From Desulfobacula sp. (lineage in GTDB: Bacteria; Desulfobacterota; Desulfobacteria; Desulfobacterales; Desulfobacteraceae): a stretch of 64,000 bases of DNA. The stretch is from NCBI RefSeq assembly GCF_030145145.1, contig NZ_JAQYWD010000019.1:45245-109244 (forward strand), in the 5' to 3' direction. This document shows, in pieces, positions 25,384 to 34,206 of the stretch; the first letter of the stretch is position 1; each line of letters begins with the position of its first letter. Below the pieces are notes generated by a model, which saw nothing but the letters and a program-made list of their open reading frames with translations, made no database searches and had not been told where the DNA came from. A program made the translations under genes and the position numbers.

Positions 25384-27822
25384 ATGATACCCGCCTTCTA
25401 CATATCAGTTGCCGTGACCCTTCCTGTAATGAAGACCTATACTTACAGGGTTCCAGATCATCTGCAGGCGGTTTGTTCACCGGGAATGCGGGTGCTGGTT
25501 CCCTTTGGAAGAAGACGGGTCACCGGATATATTTTAGAAAGACAGGACAGCTGTGACGGGTTTGAGGCCAAGAAGATCCTGGATGTTTTAGATGATCACC
25601 CCTTGTTTCCCGAATCAGAGATATCGTTTTTTAAATGGATTTCAGATTATTATATCCACCCGCTGGGAGATGTGATTAAAACGGCATTGCCTTCCGGTTT
25701 TGACCGCCATGATGTGTCTTGTGTGTTTGTTACACAACAGGGTCAGGATCGCCTGCATGACAGCGGGGTGACCCCGGGGGAGAAACAGGTGCTTGAATTT
25801 GTTTTGCAGCGGGAGTCCTGTACCCTGAAACAATTGAAGAAAAGCAGCAAGAACATCTCCCTTAATGCCCTGGTCCGTAAGATGGAAAAACAGGGGTTGA
25901 TAATGGTTTCCGCTGTATTAAAAAAAGACGGGGCAATGATCAAAAAAGAGAAGTTTATCCTCCCGGGCCGGGGCGTTAAAACCCCTGTTCGCATGTCTAA
26001 AAAACGGGAAAAATTGCTTGCGTTGGTGAAAGAAAAAAAAGAAATTTCCTTGACCGGGTTAAAGGTGCATATCCCCACGGCACCGGCGTTAATAAAACCG
26101 CTGGCAGATGCCGGATATCTTAAAATCATTCTTCGTCAGGTGTTCCGGGACCCGCTGGGTGATCCTGTGGAGCCGGATACCCCTCCAGCACTCACCCCGG
26201 AACAAGAATGCGCGGTCAAACAGGTAGAAACGAAATCCGGCCCGGGATTTTATGCCTATCTTTTGTCCGGTATTACCGGTTCAGGCAAAACAGAAGTGTA
26301 TATGCGGCTGGTCTGGGATGTGATAAAAAAAGGAAAAAATGCCATTGTACTGGTGCCGGAAATTTCCCTGATTTCCCAGACGGAAAGGCGGTTCAGGGCA
26401 CGGTTTGGAGAGAGGATTGCCGTGATCCATTCGTCTTTAACCCAGGGAGAGCTGCTGGACCAGTGGCGGAAGATCGCTTTAAAAACCGTGAACATTGTCA
26501 TCGGCGCCAGATCTGCTGTTTTTTCACCCTTTGAAAATATCGGGGTGATTATTGTGGACGAGGAGCATGACGCTTCCTACAAGCAGGAGACTGGTTTAAG
26601 GTATAATGCAAGAGACCTGGCCGTTGTCCGGGGAAAACTCGAAGCCTGCCCTGTGATTTTAGGATCTGCCACCCCGTCTTTACAATCCTATCAGAATGTG
26701 GTGGTGAAGCGGTTCGAAGAACTCAAACTGAAAACTCGTATCAACCGGTATCCATTGCCGGAGATTACCCTTGTGGACCTGAAAAAATATAAGGATGGTA
26801 AAGGGGAGGATCGGATCATCACGCCGGAACTTAGAAAAGCGATCCGAATCTGCCTGGATACCGGAAACCAGGCATTGATTTTTTTGAACCGGCGGGGATT
26901 TGCAACTTTTCCGGTTTGCCTGGACTGTGGGAAAGGTCTTGCCTGTCAATATTGTGATGTCACCATGACCTTTCATAAAGGATACAATGAATATCGATGT
27001 CATCTGTGTGGGTATAGCCGGCCCCTTAATATTAAATGCCCTTCGTGCGGGTCAAAAAAAATAAAACCATTGGGATTTGGCACTGAAAAAGTAGAATCCA
27101 TGATGAAAGTTCTGTTCCCGGATGCAAGACTTGCCAGGATGGACCAGGATTCCACCGCCAAAAAAGGGGCCACCCTTAAAATACTTAAAAATATCAGAAA
27201 TCGGAACGTTGATATTATTGTGGGAACCCAGATGCTGGCCAAAGGCCATGACTTTCCTTCCATTACCCTGGTGGGGGTGATTTGTGCGGATCTTTCGTTG
27301 AGCCTGCCGGATTTCAGGGCCGGCGAACGAACCTTTCAACTGCTTGCTCAGGTGGCCGGTCGTGCCGGAAGGGGGGATACCCCGGGACGGGTGATCATGC
27401 AGACCTATAATCCCGAGCATTTCATTATTGAAGCCGCAAGAAAGCAGGATTTTCTTGAATTTTTTCACAACGAGGCCCCTTTTAGAAAAGCATTGATGTA
27501 TCCGCCGTTCTCCCGGATGATTCAATTGAAAATGTCCGGCACCGACGTTGCTAAAGTAAAAGCCTATGCCGCCAGTGTTGCCGAGGTGCTCAATGCATTG
27601 CTGGACACCCAGGACTATCAACGGTCGCTGGTTCAGATTCTGGGACCCATTGAGGCGAGTATTCAAAAAATATCTTCACGGTTCAGATGGCAGATCCTTG
27701 TGAAAAGTCCGTCTTCCGCCTTGATTAACCACTTGATAAAAGCCATGATGGATCATCCCAAGGCAGCGCCCAAGTCCGGGATCCGGTTGATTGTGGATGT
27801 TGACCCCTATTCTTTGATGTAG
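25384..27822 (+). CDS. priA: Primosomal protein N' (replication restart helicase)
   Basis: About 812 residues. ATG at 25384 with AGGA upstream gives the usual PriA N-terminus (FYISVAVTLPVMKTYTY); the reading frame is open from 25312 but that extension is atypical. Helicase motifs are SGITGSGKTEVYMRL (Walker A), VDEEHDASYKQE (DEAH box) and LGSATPS; the zinc region has paired Cys motifs CLDCGKGLACQYCDVT and CHLCGYS...CPSCGS; motif V/VI is QVAGRAGRG. It reloads the replicative helicase at stalled forks. No partner gene adjoins it. Confidence 0.96.
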   Translation: MIPAFYISVAVTLPVMKTYTYRVPDHLQAVCSPGMRVLVPFGRRRVTGYILERQDSCDGFEAKKILDVLDDHPLFPESEISFFKWISDYYIHPLGDVIKTALPSGFDRHDVSCVFVTQQGQDRLHDSGVTPGEKQVLEFVLQRESCTLKQLKKSSKNISLNALVRKMEKQGLIMVSAVLKKDGAMIKKEKFILPGRGVKTPVRMSKKREKLLALVKEKKEISLTGLKVHIPTAPALIKPLADAGYLKIILRQVFRDPLGDPVEPDTPPALTPEQECAVKQVETKSGPGFYAYLLSGITGSGKTEVYMRLVWDVIKKGKNAIVLVPEISLISQTERRFRARFGERIAVIHSSLTQGELLDQWRKIALKTVNIVIGARSAVFSPFENIGVIIVDEEHDASYKQETGLRYNARDLAVVRGKLEACPVILGSATPSLQSYQNVVVKRFEELKLKTRINRYPLPEITLVDLKKYKDGKGEDRIITPELRKAIRICLDTGNQALIFLNRRGFATFPVCLDCGKGLACQYCDVTMTFHKGYNEYRCHLCGYSRPLNIKCPSCGSKKIKPLGFGTEKVESMMKVLFPDARLARMDQDSTAKKGATLKILKNIRNRNVDIIVGTQMLAKGHDFPSITLVGVICADLSLSLPDFRAGERTFQLLAQVAGRAGRGDTPGRVIMQTYNPEHFIIEAARKQDFLEFFHNEAPFRKALMYPPFSRMIQLKMSGTDVAKVKAYAASVAEVLNALLDTQDYQRSLVQILGPIEASIQKISSRFRWQILVKSPSSALINHLIKAMMDHPKAAPKSGIRLIVDVDPYSLM

Positions 27823-27887
27823 TCCCGGCCCCAAAGGGTTCAAGATTTTTTCCCGGTCCGGACAAAGGAGGTGAACCCCTTCTTGAT

Positions 27888-28370
27888 CTATAAATAAAGT
27901 TTGTTAAAAAATAGATACGGTCCTAAATTGTCATAATGTTCATTTGAGGTGAACTCAGCACTCAGATATTTGCCTTTTTTTGCTGTGACAATGACGTCTT
28001 TTTTGACAATGGACTGTTTGGCATCGTCCAGAACAAATTCAACAAAGAGTTTGAATCCCGGCAGTATATTCTGTTGGATGTTGGTTTTGATGATAAGGCC
28101 TTTACTGTTCAGTCGTTTGATGATCACTTTTCCACTGCAATTTTTAGGGCCTTTTGATGTAAAGGTACCCAGCAGCAGGGTGTTTTGTGTTGACACGCTT
28201 TTTTTTTCAAGGATGACCCCATAGGTATTTCCGCACCGACATTTAACTTTTACGTTAACCTTTTTTTTCTTTATGTTGTACTCTGAAATTTGTATGATTT
28301 TTCCCTGATGGCACTTTGGACAGGCAAACCTGGCTGTATCAAGGCTGTCGATTAACGCTTGCTGTTCCAT
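27888..28370 (-). CDS. PilZ-domain-like protein with N-terminal zinc ribbon
   Basis: 160 residues. CPKCHQGK (near residue 18) and CRCGNTYG (near 43) form a four-Cys ribbon. The remaining part resembles a PilZ beta-barrel (TFTSKGPKNCSGKVIIKRLN, then a SNEHYDNLGPYLFF tail), but the usual RxxxR and D/NxSxxG c-di-GMP motifs are weak: an Arg-Leu-Asn-Ser-Lys-Gly segment is the best match. AGGAG precedes the ATG. It is convergent with priA and lies opposite the sigma-54 activator. A signalling or regulatory role is guessed from the fold only. Confidence 0.65.
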   Translation of the reverse strand: MEQQALIDSLDTARFACPKCHQGKIIQISEYNIKKKKVNVKVKCRCGNTYGVILEKKSVSTQNTLLLGTFTSKGPKNCSGKVIIKRLNSKGLIIKTNIQQNILPGFKLFVEFVLDDAKQSIVKKDVIVTAKKGKYLSAEFTSNEHYDNLGPYLFFNKLYL

Positions 28371-28606
28371 TTTCTGCTCCTGTTTTCGATTTTATCACGG
28401 GGTTAAGGGTTCTCGTTGAATAATCATTAATTCATTTTTTATGCCAACTATATTAAAATATATTTGATCATACTGAATTTATAGGATATATTGATGGTAA
28501 AGTGAAATCCATAGCCACGCTTAAAAGAAGGATTGGTTTTATTTCATATGAGGTGTTTTTATTTAGTTAAATTAATCGTATTTAATCACTCAAAAAAGGT
28601 ATTTTA
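28371..28606. other. Divergent AT-rich intergenic region
   Basis: Separates the PilZ-like gene from the sigma-54 activator. It is rich in A/T runs; no palindromic operator or RNA gene was recognised. Confidence 0.4.
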
Positions 28607-30136
28607 ATGAATCAACCCAATCTCGACCTTTTTAAGGAACTTAACCCGGAGATGTTGCAGAAAAAATTTCTAAACTCTTTGTTAAAAATCCAGAACGTCC
28701 AAAGGGGGTCCATATGGATTAAGAAAAAAGATACATACCAGTGTGTTGAGGCTGCCGGTGCTGAGAGTGATCAAATTAAGGGTGTCTCTTTGAATATCCG
28801 GCAACCCAGTATCGTTGGGTGGGTGATTGAGAACAAAAAAATGACCGTGGCCGAAACAAAAAGTGACCGTCGCCATTACAAGGAAGTGGAAGATCAATTC
28901 GCCATTAAAAGCAGTTTGATTTTGTGTTTCCCTCTTTTTTTCCGGGATAAAAAGGTGTATGGCGCTGTGCAGATTATTGATACCACCCAGGAAAAAAACA
29001 GGCTTAATCTGGATAAAGGGTATCTGGAGCAGCTTCAGAATCTGGTGGACATCTGCTCCATCGCCCTGAGCAACGCTATTTTATATGCCATGGAAAGGAA
29101 AAAGATCCTGAACCTCAGGACTGCACTGAAAGATGCCGGAAATCAGAGTCCGATCATTGGCCAGAGCGACAGCTTTCAAACCTGTATGGACCTTGTCAAA
29201 AGTTATGCTGGTACGGAATTTCATGTGCTGATCACCGGGGAGAGCGGTACGGGAAAAGAATTGGTCGCTGAAAAAATTCATACGTCAAGTCCTCGAAGGG
29301 ATAAGCCTTTCCTGGTCCAGAATTGCAGTGCCATTCCAGAGACACTGTTGGAAAGTGAATTGTTTGGATATAAAAAAGGGGCCTTTACAGGGGCTTCCCA
29401 GGACAAAATGGGGCTTTTTGAGGCAGCAGACGGCGGAACTGTTTTTCTGGATGAGATCGGGGATATGCCCTTGAGTCTTCAGGCAGGCCTGCTCCGGGTG
29501 CTGCAGAAAAATGAGATCAAACCCCTGGGCTCAACAAGCGTGCGGCATATTGACATCAGAATTGTTGCCGCGACCAACCGAGCGATCAAACAGATGATTG
29601 CTGAAAACAGTTTTCGACAGGATTTGTTTTATCGGTTGTCCGTACTGCCGGTTCATCTGCCGCCACTCCGGGAAAGACGGGAGGACATTCCTTTGCTGAT
29701 CCGGCATTTTCTGGAAAAGGAATCTTTAAAAGCCGGACTCATTGAAAAGACAATTTCATCCGAGGCCCTTCAGTTACTGGTGTCCTATTCCTGGCCCGGA
29801 AACATAAGAGAACTTGAAAACCTTGTCCGCTATCTTATGGTAACAACAGAGGAGGACGCTATTGGGGCTGTGAATATTCCCGGGCATATCAAAAATCAGG
29901 CGGCATTCCTATCTCCAGGTGAAGATTCAAAAAAGTCATTCCATGAGGATGCCAATGCATTGATGAATAATCTGAGCCGCATGACCTGGCCTCAATTGGA
30001 AAAAGAATATGTCCTGTCGCTGTTGGAAAAAAACAATTGGAACATTACCTGGGCGGCCAGGGCCTCGGGCATCAACCGGTCCACCTTTGCCTCCCGAATG
30101 AGAAAACTTAAACTCCAGCGCAACCGCTCTTCTTAA
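28607..30136 (+). CDS. Sigma-54-dependent transcriptional activator with GAF domain
   Basis: 509 residues: GAF sensor domain (about 10-160), AAA+ domain with Walker A GESGTGKE (near 206), the sigma-54 contact loop GAFTGAS (near 260), Walker B FLDEIGD and the arginine-finger region, and a C-terminal Fis-type helix-turn-helix (NITWAARASGINRSTFASRMRK). It activates sigma-54 promoters on a signal sensed by GAF. No receiver domain is present, so it is not a classical response regulator. No sigma-54 promoter was spotted beside it and its targets are unknown. Its 3' end overlaps that of prmA by 29 bases. Confidence 0.94.
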   Translation: MNQPNLDLFKELNPEMLQKKFLNSLLKIQNVQRGSIWIKKKDTYQCVEAAGAESDQIKGVSLNIRQPSIVGWVIENKKMTVAETKSDRRHYKEVEDQFAIKSSLILCFPLFFRDKKVYGAVQIIDTTQEKNRLNLDKGYLEQLQNLVDICSIALSNAILYAMERKKILNLRTALKDAGNQSPIIGQSDSFQTCMDLVKSYAGTEFHVLITGESGTGKELVAEKIHTSSPRRDKPFLVQNCSAIPETLLESELFGYKKGAFTGASQDKMGLFEAADGGTVFLDEIGDMPLSLQAGLLRVLQKNEIKPLGSTSVRHIDIRIVAATNRAIKQMIAENSFRQDLFYRLSVLPVHLPPLRERREDIPLLIRHFLEKESLKAGLIEKTISSEALQLLVSYSWPGNIRELENLVRYLMVTTEEDAIGAVNIPGHIKNQAAFLSPGEDSKKSFHEDANALMNNLSRMTWPQLEKEYVLSLLEKNNWNITWAARASGINRSTFASRMRKLKLQRNRSS

Positions 30137-31040
30137 CGGCAAGGGTAACCCATTCATCCATATGGTCTTCATGGATGACAAACAGGTGGTTTGCTTCAAG
30201 TGCTGCCAGGACATCTTTTTGACGCTCCTGAATAATTCCTGAAAGGATCGCTGTGGTGTCTTGTGTCATTCTCAAGGATATGTCCGGCAGGATGTCAACG
30301 ATGACCTGGGCAATAATATTGGCAGCAATAAAATGGTAGTGCCCCGGGGCTGTTTTATCCAGGGTAGTGCACATCAGATCATACGTTTCCGGGTCGATAT
30401 CATTTTTGGCAAGGTTTTGCCGGGCCACCCGTATGGCAATCTCGTCGGTATCAATCCCCACAAGGTGTGCGGCTCCCAGTTTGGCAGCTGCAATCATTAA
30501 AATTCCTGATCCGGTTCCAATATCCAGAACGGTTGAACCGTCTACCAGAAATTTTTCCATGAGCCTTATGCACATGGCCGTTGATGGATGGGTCCCCGTG
30601 CCGAATGCCATGCCGGGGTCAAGGTGGATAACCATCTCATCCTCCCGTGGTGTATGGCTTTTCCATTCGGGTTTTATGGTGATCCTGTCGGTAATCGGTG
30701 TCACTTCAAAATAGGTCTTCCACGCGTCAGCCCAGTCCCGTTCATCAACGATTTCGGTTTTGATATCAACAGTGATTTTTAAGGCTGCCAGTTTTGAGGT
30801 CTTTTCTATTATTTTTTCAAGGATGATGTCAGACGAATCCATCAAGGGAAGAAAGCCGGTAATTGAATTGATTTCCGGCGTGGGCAGCGTATTTATACCA
30901 AACCCTTCATCCGGCTCATCCAAGGGGATATCACACACCACGCCTTTGAGATTAAAGGAAAAGAAAATGTCACAGATCAGTTCTTCTGCTAACATTACAT
31001 TTTCAGTGTCAAATTGAACCATGACTTTTTTGAATTTCAT
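30108..31040 (-). CDS. prmA: Ribosomal protein L11 methyltransferase
   Basis: 310 residues. After an N-terminal substrate domain (about 1-95) the SAM site follows: LDPGMAFGTGTHPSTAMC (split over 142-159), LDIGTGSGILMIAAA (near 178), and IAANIIAQVIVDILP carrying the ANI motif. It trimethylates L11. It lies tail to tail with the sigma-54 activator and head to head with a shorter PrmA paralogue. Confidence 0.93.
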   Translation of the reverse strand: MKFKKVMVQFDTENVMLAEELICDIFFSFNLKGVVCDIPLDEPDEGFGINTLPTPEINSITGFLPLMDSSDIILEKIIEKTSKLAALKITVDIKTEIVDERDWADAWKTYFEVTPITDRITIKPEWKSHTPREDEMVIHLDPGMAFGTGTHPSTAMCIRLMEKFLVDGSTVLDIGTGSGILMIAAAKLGAAHLVGIDTDEIAIRVARQNLAKNDIDPETYDLMCTTLDKTAPGHYHFIAANIIAQVIVDILPDISLRMTQDTTAILSGIIQERQKDVLAALEANHLFVIHEDHMDEWVTLAVKKSGCAGV

Positions 31041-31163
31041 AGGGGTTAACTCTTTCTTGTGTTTTAAATAAAAAAAGATTATTTTTCATTCATTAAAAAT
31101 TGTCAAATTTAATTTTTCAAGATGCGCATTCATGGCAAAAAAAAGGGTTAAAAACAATAAAAA

Positions 31164-31988
31164 ATGATCAATCCGTATACCAATCTTTATATTTACTATT
31201 TTGACGGCGTTCCAACAATTGATGCAACGGTTCAGTGCAATACGTCCTTTCTTGGAACATGGGTGGACGAACAGATCGCTTTTCTTTTTTTTTCTGTTCT
31301 TTCGGATGATGTTGTTGACACGATTCTTCAAAAGAACAAGGGTATTGCCCTGATTGACAAATATGAAATGACCGGGGAACAATGGCATGGTGATAAGATT
31401 GAACCTTATTATGTGAAGGATCTGTGTATTTATCCGCCATGGATGGATTGCCTGGAAACTGATGCGGCCATTAAGAAAATCATGCTTGATCCGGGTGTGG
31501 TGTTTGGCACCGGCAGACACCAGACAACGGAAGACTGCCTTTACCTTATCCATCGATTGTGTACAAAGCATACCATACGCTCTGTACTGGATATTGGTAC
31601 GGGAACCGGGCTTTTATCCCTGGGTGCTGCCGCATTGAACTGCAAGAGAGTCATGGCCTGTGATTTTAATGGCCTGGCGGTTAAAACAACCTTGAACAAT
31701 ATCCGGCTCAATAAATTTGAAGACCGGATACTTGCTTTCCAGGCAAAGGGAGAGGAGATTATGGCCATTCCCTGCGATCTGCTGGTGGCCAATATCCATT
31801 ATGACGTGATGCGGGTCATGATTGAAAGTCCGTATCTCCTGGAGAAAAAATGGTTTATCCTATCCGGGCTTTTAAATTCCGAAGCCAAAAAAGTGCTGGC
31901 ATCATTGTCTGCAAAAAATGTCCACATTGTTGAACGGCGATGCCCGGACGGTATCTGGAATACCATCCTCGGAAAACCATATCCATAA
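31164..31988 (+). CDS. PrmA-like SAM-dependent methyltransferase (paralogue)
   Basis: 274 residues. The methyltransferase half is clearly PrmA-like: LDPGVVFGTGRHQTTEDC (near residue 110), LDIGTGTGLLSLGAAAL (near 140) and LVANIHYDVM (near 208). The N-terminal 100 residues differ from PrmA and are shorter. It is divergent from prmA across 123 bases, suggesting an old duplication or a specialised enzyme for another protein. The start has a weak ribosome site; a slightly later start cannot be excluded. Confidence 0.8.
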   Translation: MINPYTNLYIYYFDGVPTIDATVQCNTSFLGTWVDEQIAFLFFSVLSDDVVDTILQKNKGIALIDKYEMTGEQWHGDKIEPYYVKDLCIYPPWMDCLETDAAIKKIMLDPGVVFGTGRHQTTEDCLYLIHRLCTKHTIRSVLDIGTGTGLLSLGAAALNCKRVMACDFNGLAVKTTLNNIRLNKFEDRILAFQAKGEEIMAIPCDLLVANIHYDVMRVMIESPYLLEKKWFILSGLLNSEAKKVLASLSAKNVHIVERRCPDGIWNTILGKPYP

Positions 31989-32089
31989 CTTAAAAACCCC
32001 CTGCAGGACACGTTTTCGTTCATCATATCCGCCCCTGCTGCTTTCGACGGGAGAATTTGAGGGGTCGCACCGGGGCGGTTGCAATAATA

Positions 32090-32128
32090 AAAAATCCCTG
32101 AACAGCTGCTCGTCCAGGGATTTTATTT
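32090..32128. terminator. Bidirectional rho-independent terminator
   Basis: AAAAATCCCTG (32090-32100) pairs with CAGGGATTTTA (32115-32125) around a 14-base loop, followed by a T-rich tract on the plus strand and preceded by an A-rich tract. It ends the PrmA-like gene and the cold-shock gene, which converge here. Confidence 0.8.
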
Positions 32129-32177
32129 TTCAAGTCATTGGGATGACTATTTTTCTAAAAGCAAATAAAACGGTTAA

Positions 32178-32381
32178 CTAAACCACGGTTACATTTGCTG
32201 CGGAAGGCCCTTTTTGTCCTTCTTCGATATCGAATGTGACACGGTCCCCTTCATTAAGGGATTTAAATCCTGTTGAATTGATGCCTGAGTGATGTACGAA
32301 TACATCTTTTCCGCCGTCTTCTTGTTCGATAAATCCAAAACCTTTTGAGTCGTTAAACCATTTTACTGTACCATTGGCCAT
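32178..32381 (-). CDS. Cold-shock protein (CspA family)
   Basis: 67 residues, one cold-shock domain with RNP1 KGFGFIE and RNP2 VFVHHSGI. It binds single-stranded RNA or DNA as a chaperone. AGGAG lies 8 bases before the ATG. The predicted promoter is about 130 bases upstream, leaving a long leader as is usual for cold-inducible csp mRNAs. Confidence 0.97.
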   Translation of the reverse strand: MANGTVKWFNDSKGFGFIEQEDGGKDVFVHHSGINSTGFKSLNEGDRVTFDIEEGQKGPSAANVTVV

Positions 32382-32518
32382 ATTGGCAATCTCCTGTAAT
32401 AAAAAATAAAAAATACCAGTTTCTAATTTTGGAGGGTAACCACATTTTTAACTATTGGGATATCCGCCTTTAAAGAGGAAACTTTTTGCGCATCATCTAT
32501 ATCAACGCAACGCTTATA

Positions 32519-32547
32519 ATAATATTAGGAATGTTAATAAAAGTCAA
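32519..32547 (-). promoter_or_regulatory. Predicted promoter of the cold-shock gene
   Basis: Minus-strand TTGACT (32542-32547) and TATTAT (32519-32524) with exactly 17 bases between. It would give a leader of about 130 bases before the start codon at 32381. Confidence 0.55.
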
Positions 32548-32563
32548 ACACTAAATGTGTTTT

Positions 32564-32950
32564 TTATTCTTCCCCCCGTTCTTCTAAAACGTCTTTAAGA
32601 ACGGTCAAGGCGGTATTTGCAGCCGGCACACCACCGTAAATACTGGTTTGAAAAATTACTTCCGCAATTTCTTCTTTTGTGCATCCCACGTTCAGGGCCG
32701 CATGGGTATGGAGTTTGAGTTCCTCGGGTTTTGCAAGCACAGTTAACGCAGCCACGGTAACCAGCTGCCGGGTCTGATGAGGGATTTTTTCCCGGGAGTA
32801 CATCTGGCCTGTAATGTAGAGGGACATGTCTTTTGCAAGGCCCTTATCAAAATGCCGCCACAGGTTGTAGGGCTTGTCCTCTTCTTTAACAGTTGAAAAA
32901 TATAGTTTTGCGGTTTCACCTGTTTTTTTTGCGATTTCTTTTGGGTCCAC
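32564..32950 (-). CDS. Carboxymuconolactone decarboxylase/AhpD-like protein
   Basis: 128 residues. GTG at 32950 is chosen because AAGGAG lies 6 bases upstream; a longer frame upstream runs into the dehydrogenase gene and has no ribosome site. The all-helical CMD fold is indicated by LVTVAALTVLAKPEELKLH and by TKEEIAEVIFQTSIYGGVPAA. A Cys sits in NVGCTKEE, but the paired CxxC of peroxidase AhpD is absent, so redox activity is doubtful. It follows the acyl-CoA dehydrogenase gene by 76 bases on the same strand and may act on an intermediate of that pathway; its function is not known. Confidence 0.82.
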   Translation of the reverse strand: MDPKEIAKKTGETAKLYFSTVKEEDKPYNLWRHFDKGLAKDMSLYITGQMYSREKIPHQTRQLVTVAALTVLAKPEELKLHTHAALNVGCTKEEIAEVIFQTSIYGGVPAANTALTVLKDVLEERGEE

Positions 32951-33026
32951 CTTGTTCTCCTTAAAAAATACCGGGAACATCACCCCATAAGGCGATAAGG
33001 AATTGCTGTTCCCGGTGATCTCTTGA

Positions 33027-34190
33027 TTATCTATTGGCTTTTCTGATACCCAGCTGATCCAGAGCAATGATCCATTTGCAGATATTTGCTGATCCTTCAA
33101 CCATGGAATAGGTTGGCGCATCCCTGTAGTATCGGGCCACCGGATATTCTGTGGAATATCCGTAAGCACCCAGGATTCTCATGGCATAGTTGGATGCTTT
33201 GGTTGCCACTTCACCGGCAAGATATTTTGCCATGGCAACATCAAGGCCATTGTTCAGCTTGCCATCATCTTTAGCGCAGGCTGCCTTGTAAACAATCAAA
33301 CGGGCCGCTTCGATCTCAGCTGCCATCTGGGCGATCATATCCTGATTCATCTGGAATTCACCGATTTTTTTGCCAAATTGTTTTCTGGTATTGCAATATT
33401 TGGTGGCCTCATCCAGGCAGGCCTGGGCAAGACCCACGCCACCGGCGGCAGCAGACAACCGGGTCTGGTTCAGGGAGGAGAAGACAATCTTTGCGCCGTC
33501 TCCGGGTTTGCCCAGAATATTTCCCTTGGGAACCTTTACATTATCCAGAAACACCTCTCCTGTGGGGGAGGAATGGGAACCCAGTTTGTCCAGTCCAGAG
33601 GTTTTGATACCGGCAAAGTTTTTAGGTTCAATAACAAAGGCGGAAAGTCCTTTTGATCCGGCTGCCTTGTCTGTGTAAGCATAGCAGATCAGAACGTCTG
33701 CGACATTGGCATTGGAAATCCAGGTTTTAGATCCGTTCAGGAGCCAGTGATCTCCTTTATCTTCAGCCGTTGAGGCCATGGCCATAACATCAGATCCCGC
33801 GTCAGACTCTGTAATGCCGAATCCACCGATATATTCTGCGGTACACAGTTTTTCCACATATTTTTTTCTAAGTTCTTCTGTACCGTACCTGAAAATGGTA
33901 TAGGCACATCCCAACACCTGCATGTTGACCTGGACCCTTAATGCAGAAGAGACCTTTGCAAGCTCTTCTGTCACGATCATGGCAGCCATAAACCCCATGT
34001 CTTCTCCACCATATTCTTCTGGGATGACGGTTCCGAAAAACCCCAGTTCGCCAAGGGGTCTCATGACCTCATCAACGGGAAGATAGTGTTTTTCATCCCA
34101 TTCCTCTGCGTTCGGTTCGATCTGTTTTTTTGCAAAATTTCTGATTTCTTTTTGAAGCATTTGAAGTTCTTTTGATAATTTAAAATCCAT
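33027..34190 (-). CDS. Acyl-CoA dehydrogenase, probable non-decarboxylating glutaryl-CoA dehydrogenase
   Basis: 387 residues from ATG at 34190 (GGAGG upstream). It has the acyl-CoA dehydrogenase fold: FGITESDAGSD (near 124), WISNANVADV and the catalytic base Glu365. Glu365 follows Val364 (SMVEGSANI). In decarboxylating glutaryl-CoA dehydrogenases this position is Tyr (YEGT), and a strictly conserved Tyr to Val exchange marks the Desulfococcus multivorans enzyme, which stops at glutaconyl-CoA. The substrate-carboxylate Arg is kept (Arg85 in SSALRVQV). Neighbouring gcdA and biotin carrier genes encode the separate decarboxylation step. Electrons go to ETF. Glutaryl-CoA as substrate is inferred from these residues and context. 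Confidence 0.85.
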   Translation of the reverse strand: MDFKLSKELQMLQKEIRNFAKKQIEPNAEEWDEKHYLPVDEVMRPLGELGFFGTVIPEEYGGEDMGFMAAMIVTEELAKVSSALRVQVNMQVLGCAYTIFRYGTEELRKKYVEKLCTAEYIGGFGITESDAGSDVMAMASTAEDKGDHWLLNGSKTWISNANVADVLICYAYTDKAAGSKGLSAFVIEPKNFAGIKTSGLDKLGSHSSPTGEVFLDNVKVPKGNILGKPGDGAKIVFSSLNQTRLSAAAGGVGLAQACLDEATKYCNTRKQFGKKIGEFQMNQDMIAQMAAEIEAARLIVYKAACAKDDGKLNNGLDVAMAKYLAGEVATKASNYAMRILGAYGYSTEYPVARYYRDAPTYSMVEGSANICKWIIALDQLGIRKANR

Positions 34191-34206
34191 TGTTCCTCCT
34201 AAATAA

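Noticed and set aside
27052..27666. 204-codon minus-strand frame
   Set aside because: Antisense to the C-terminal half of priA, no motif or ribosome site.
32951..33169. N-terminal extension of the carboxymuconolactone decarboxylase-like gene
   Set aside because: It overlaps the end of the dehydrogenase gene in another frame and lacks a ribosome site; GTG at 32950 has AAGGAG.
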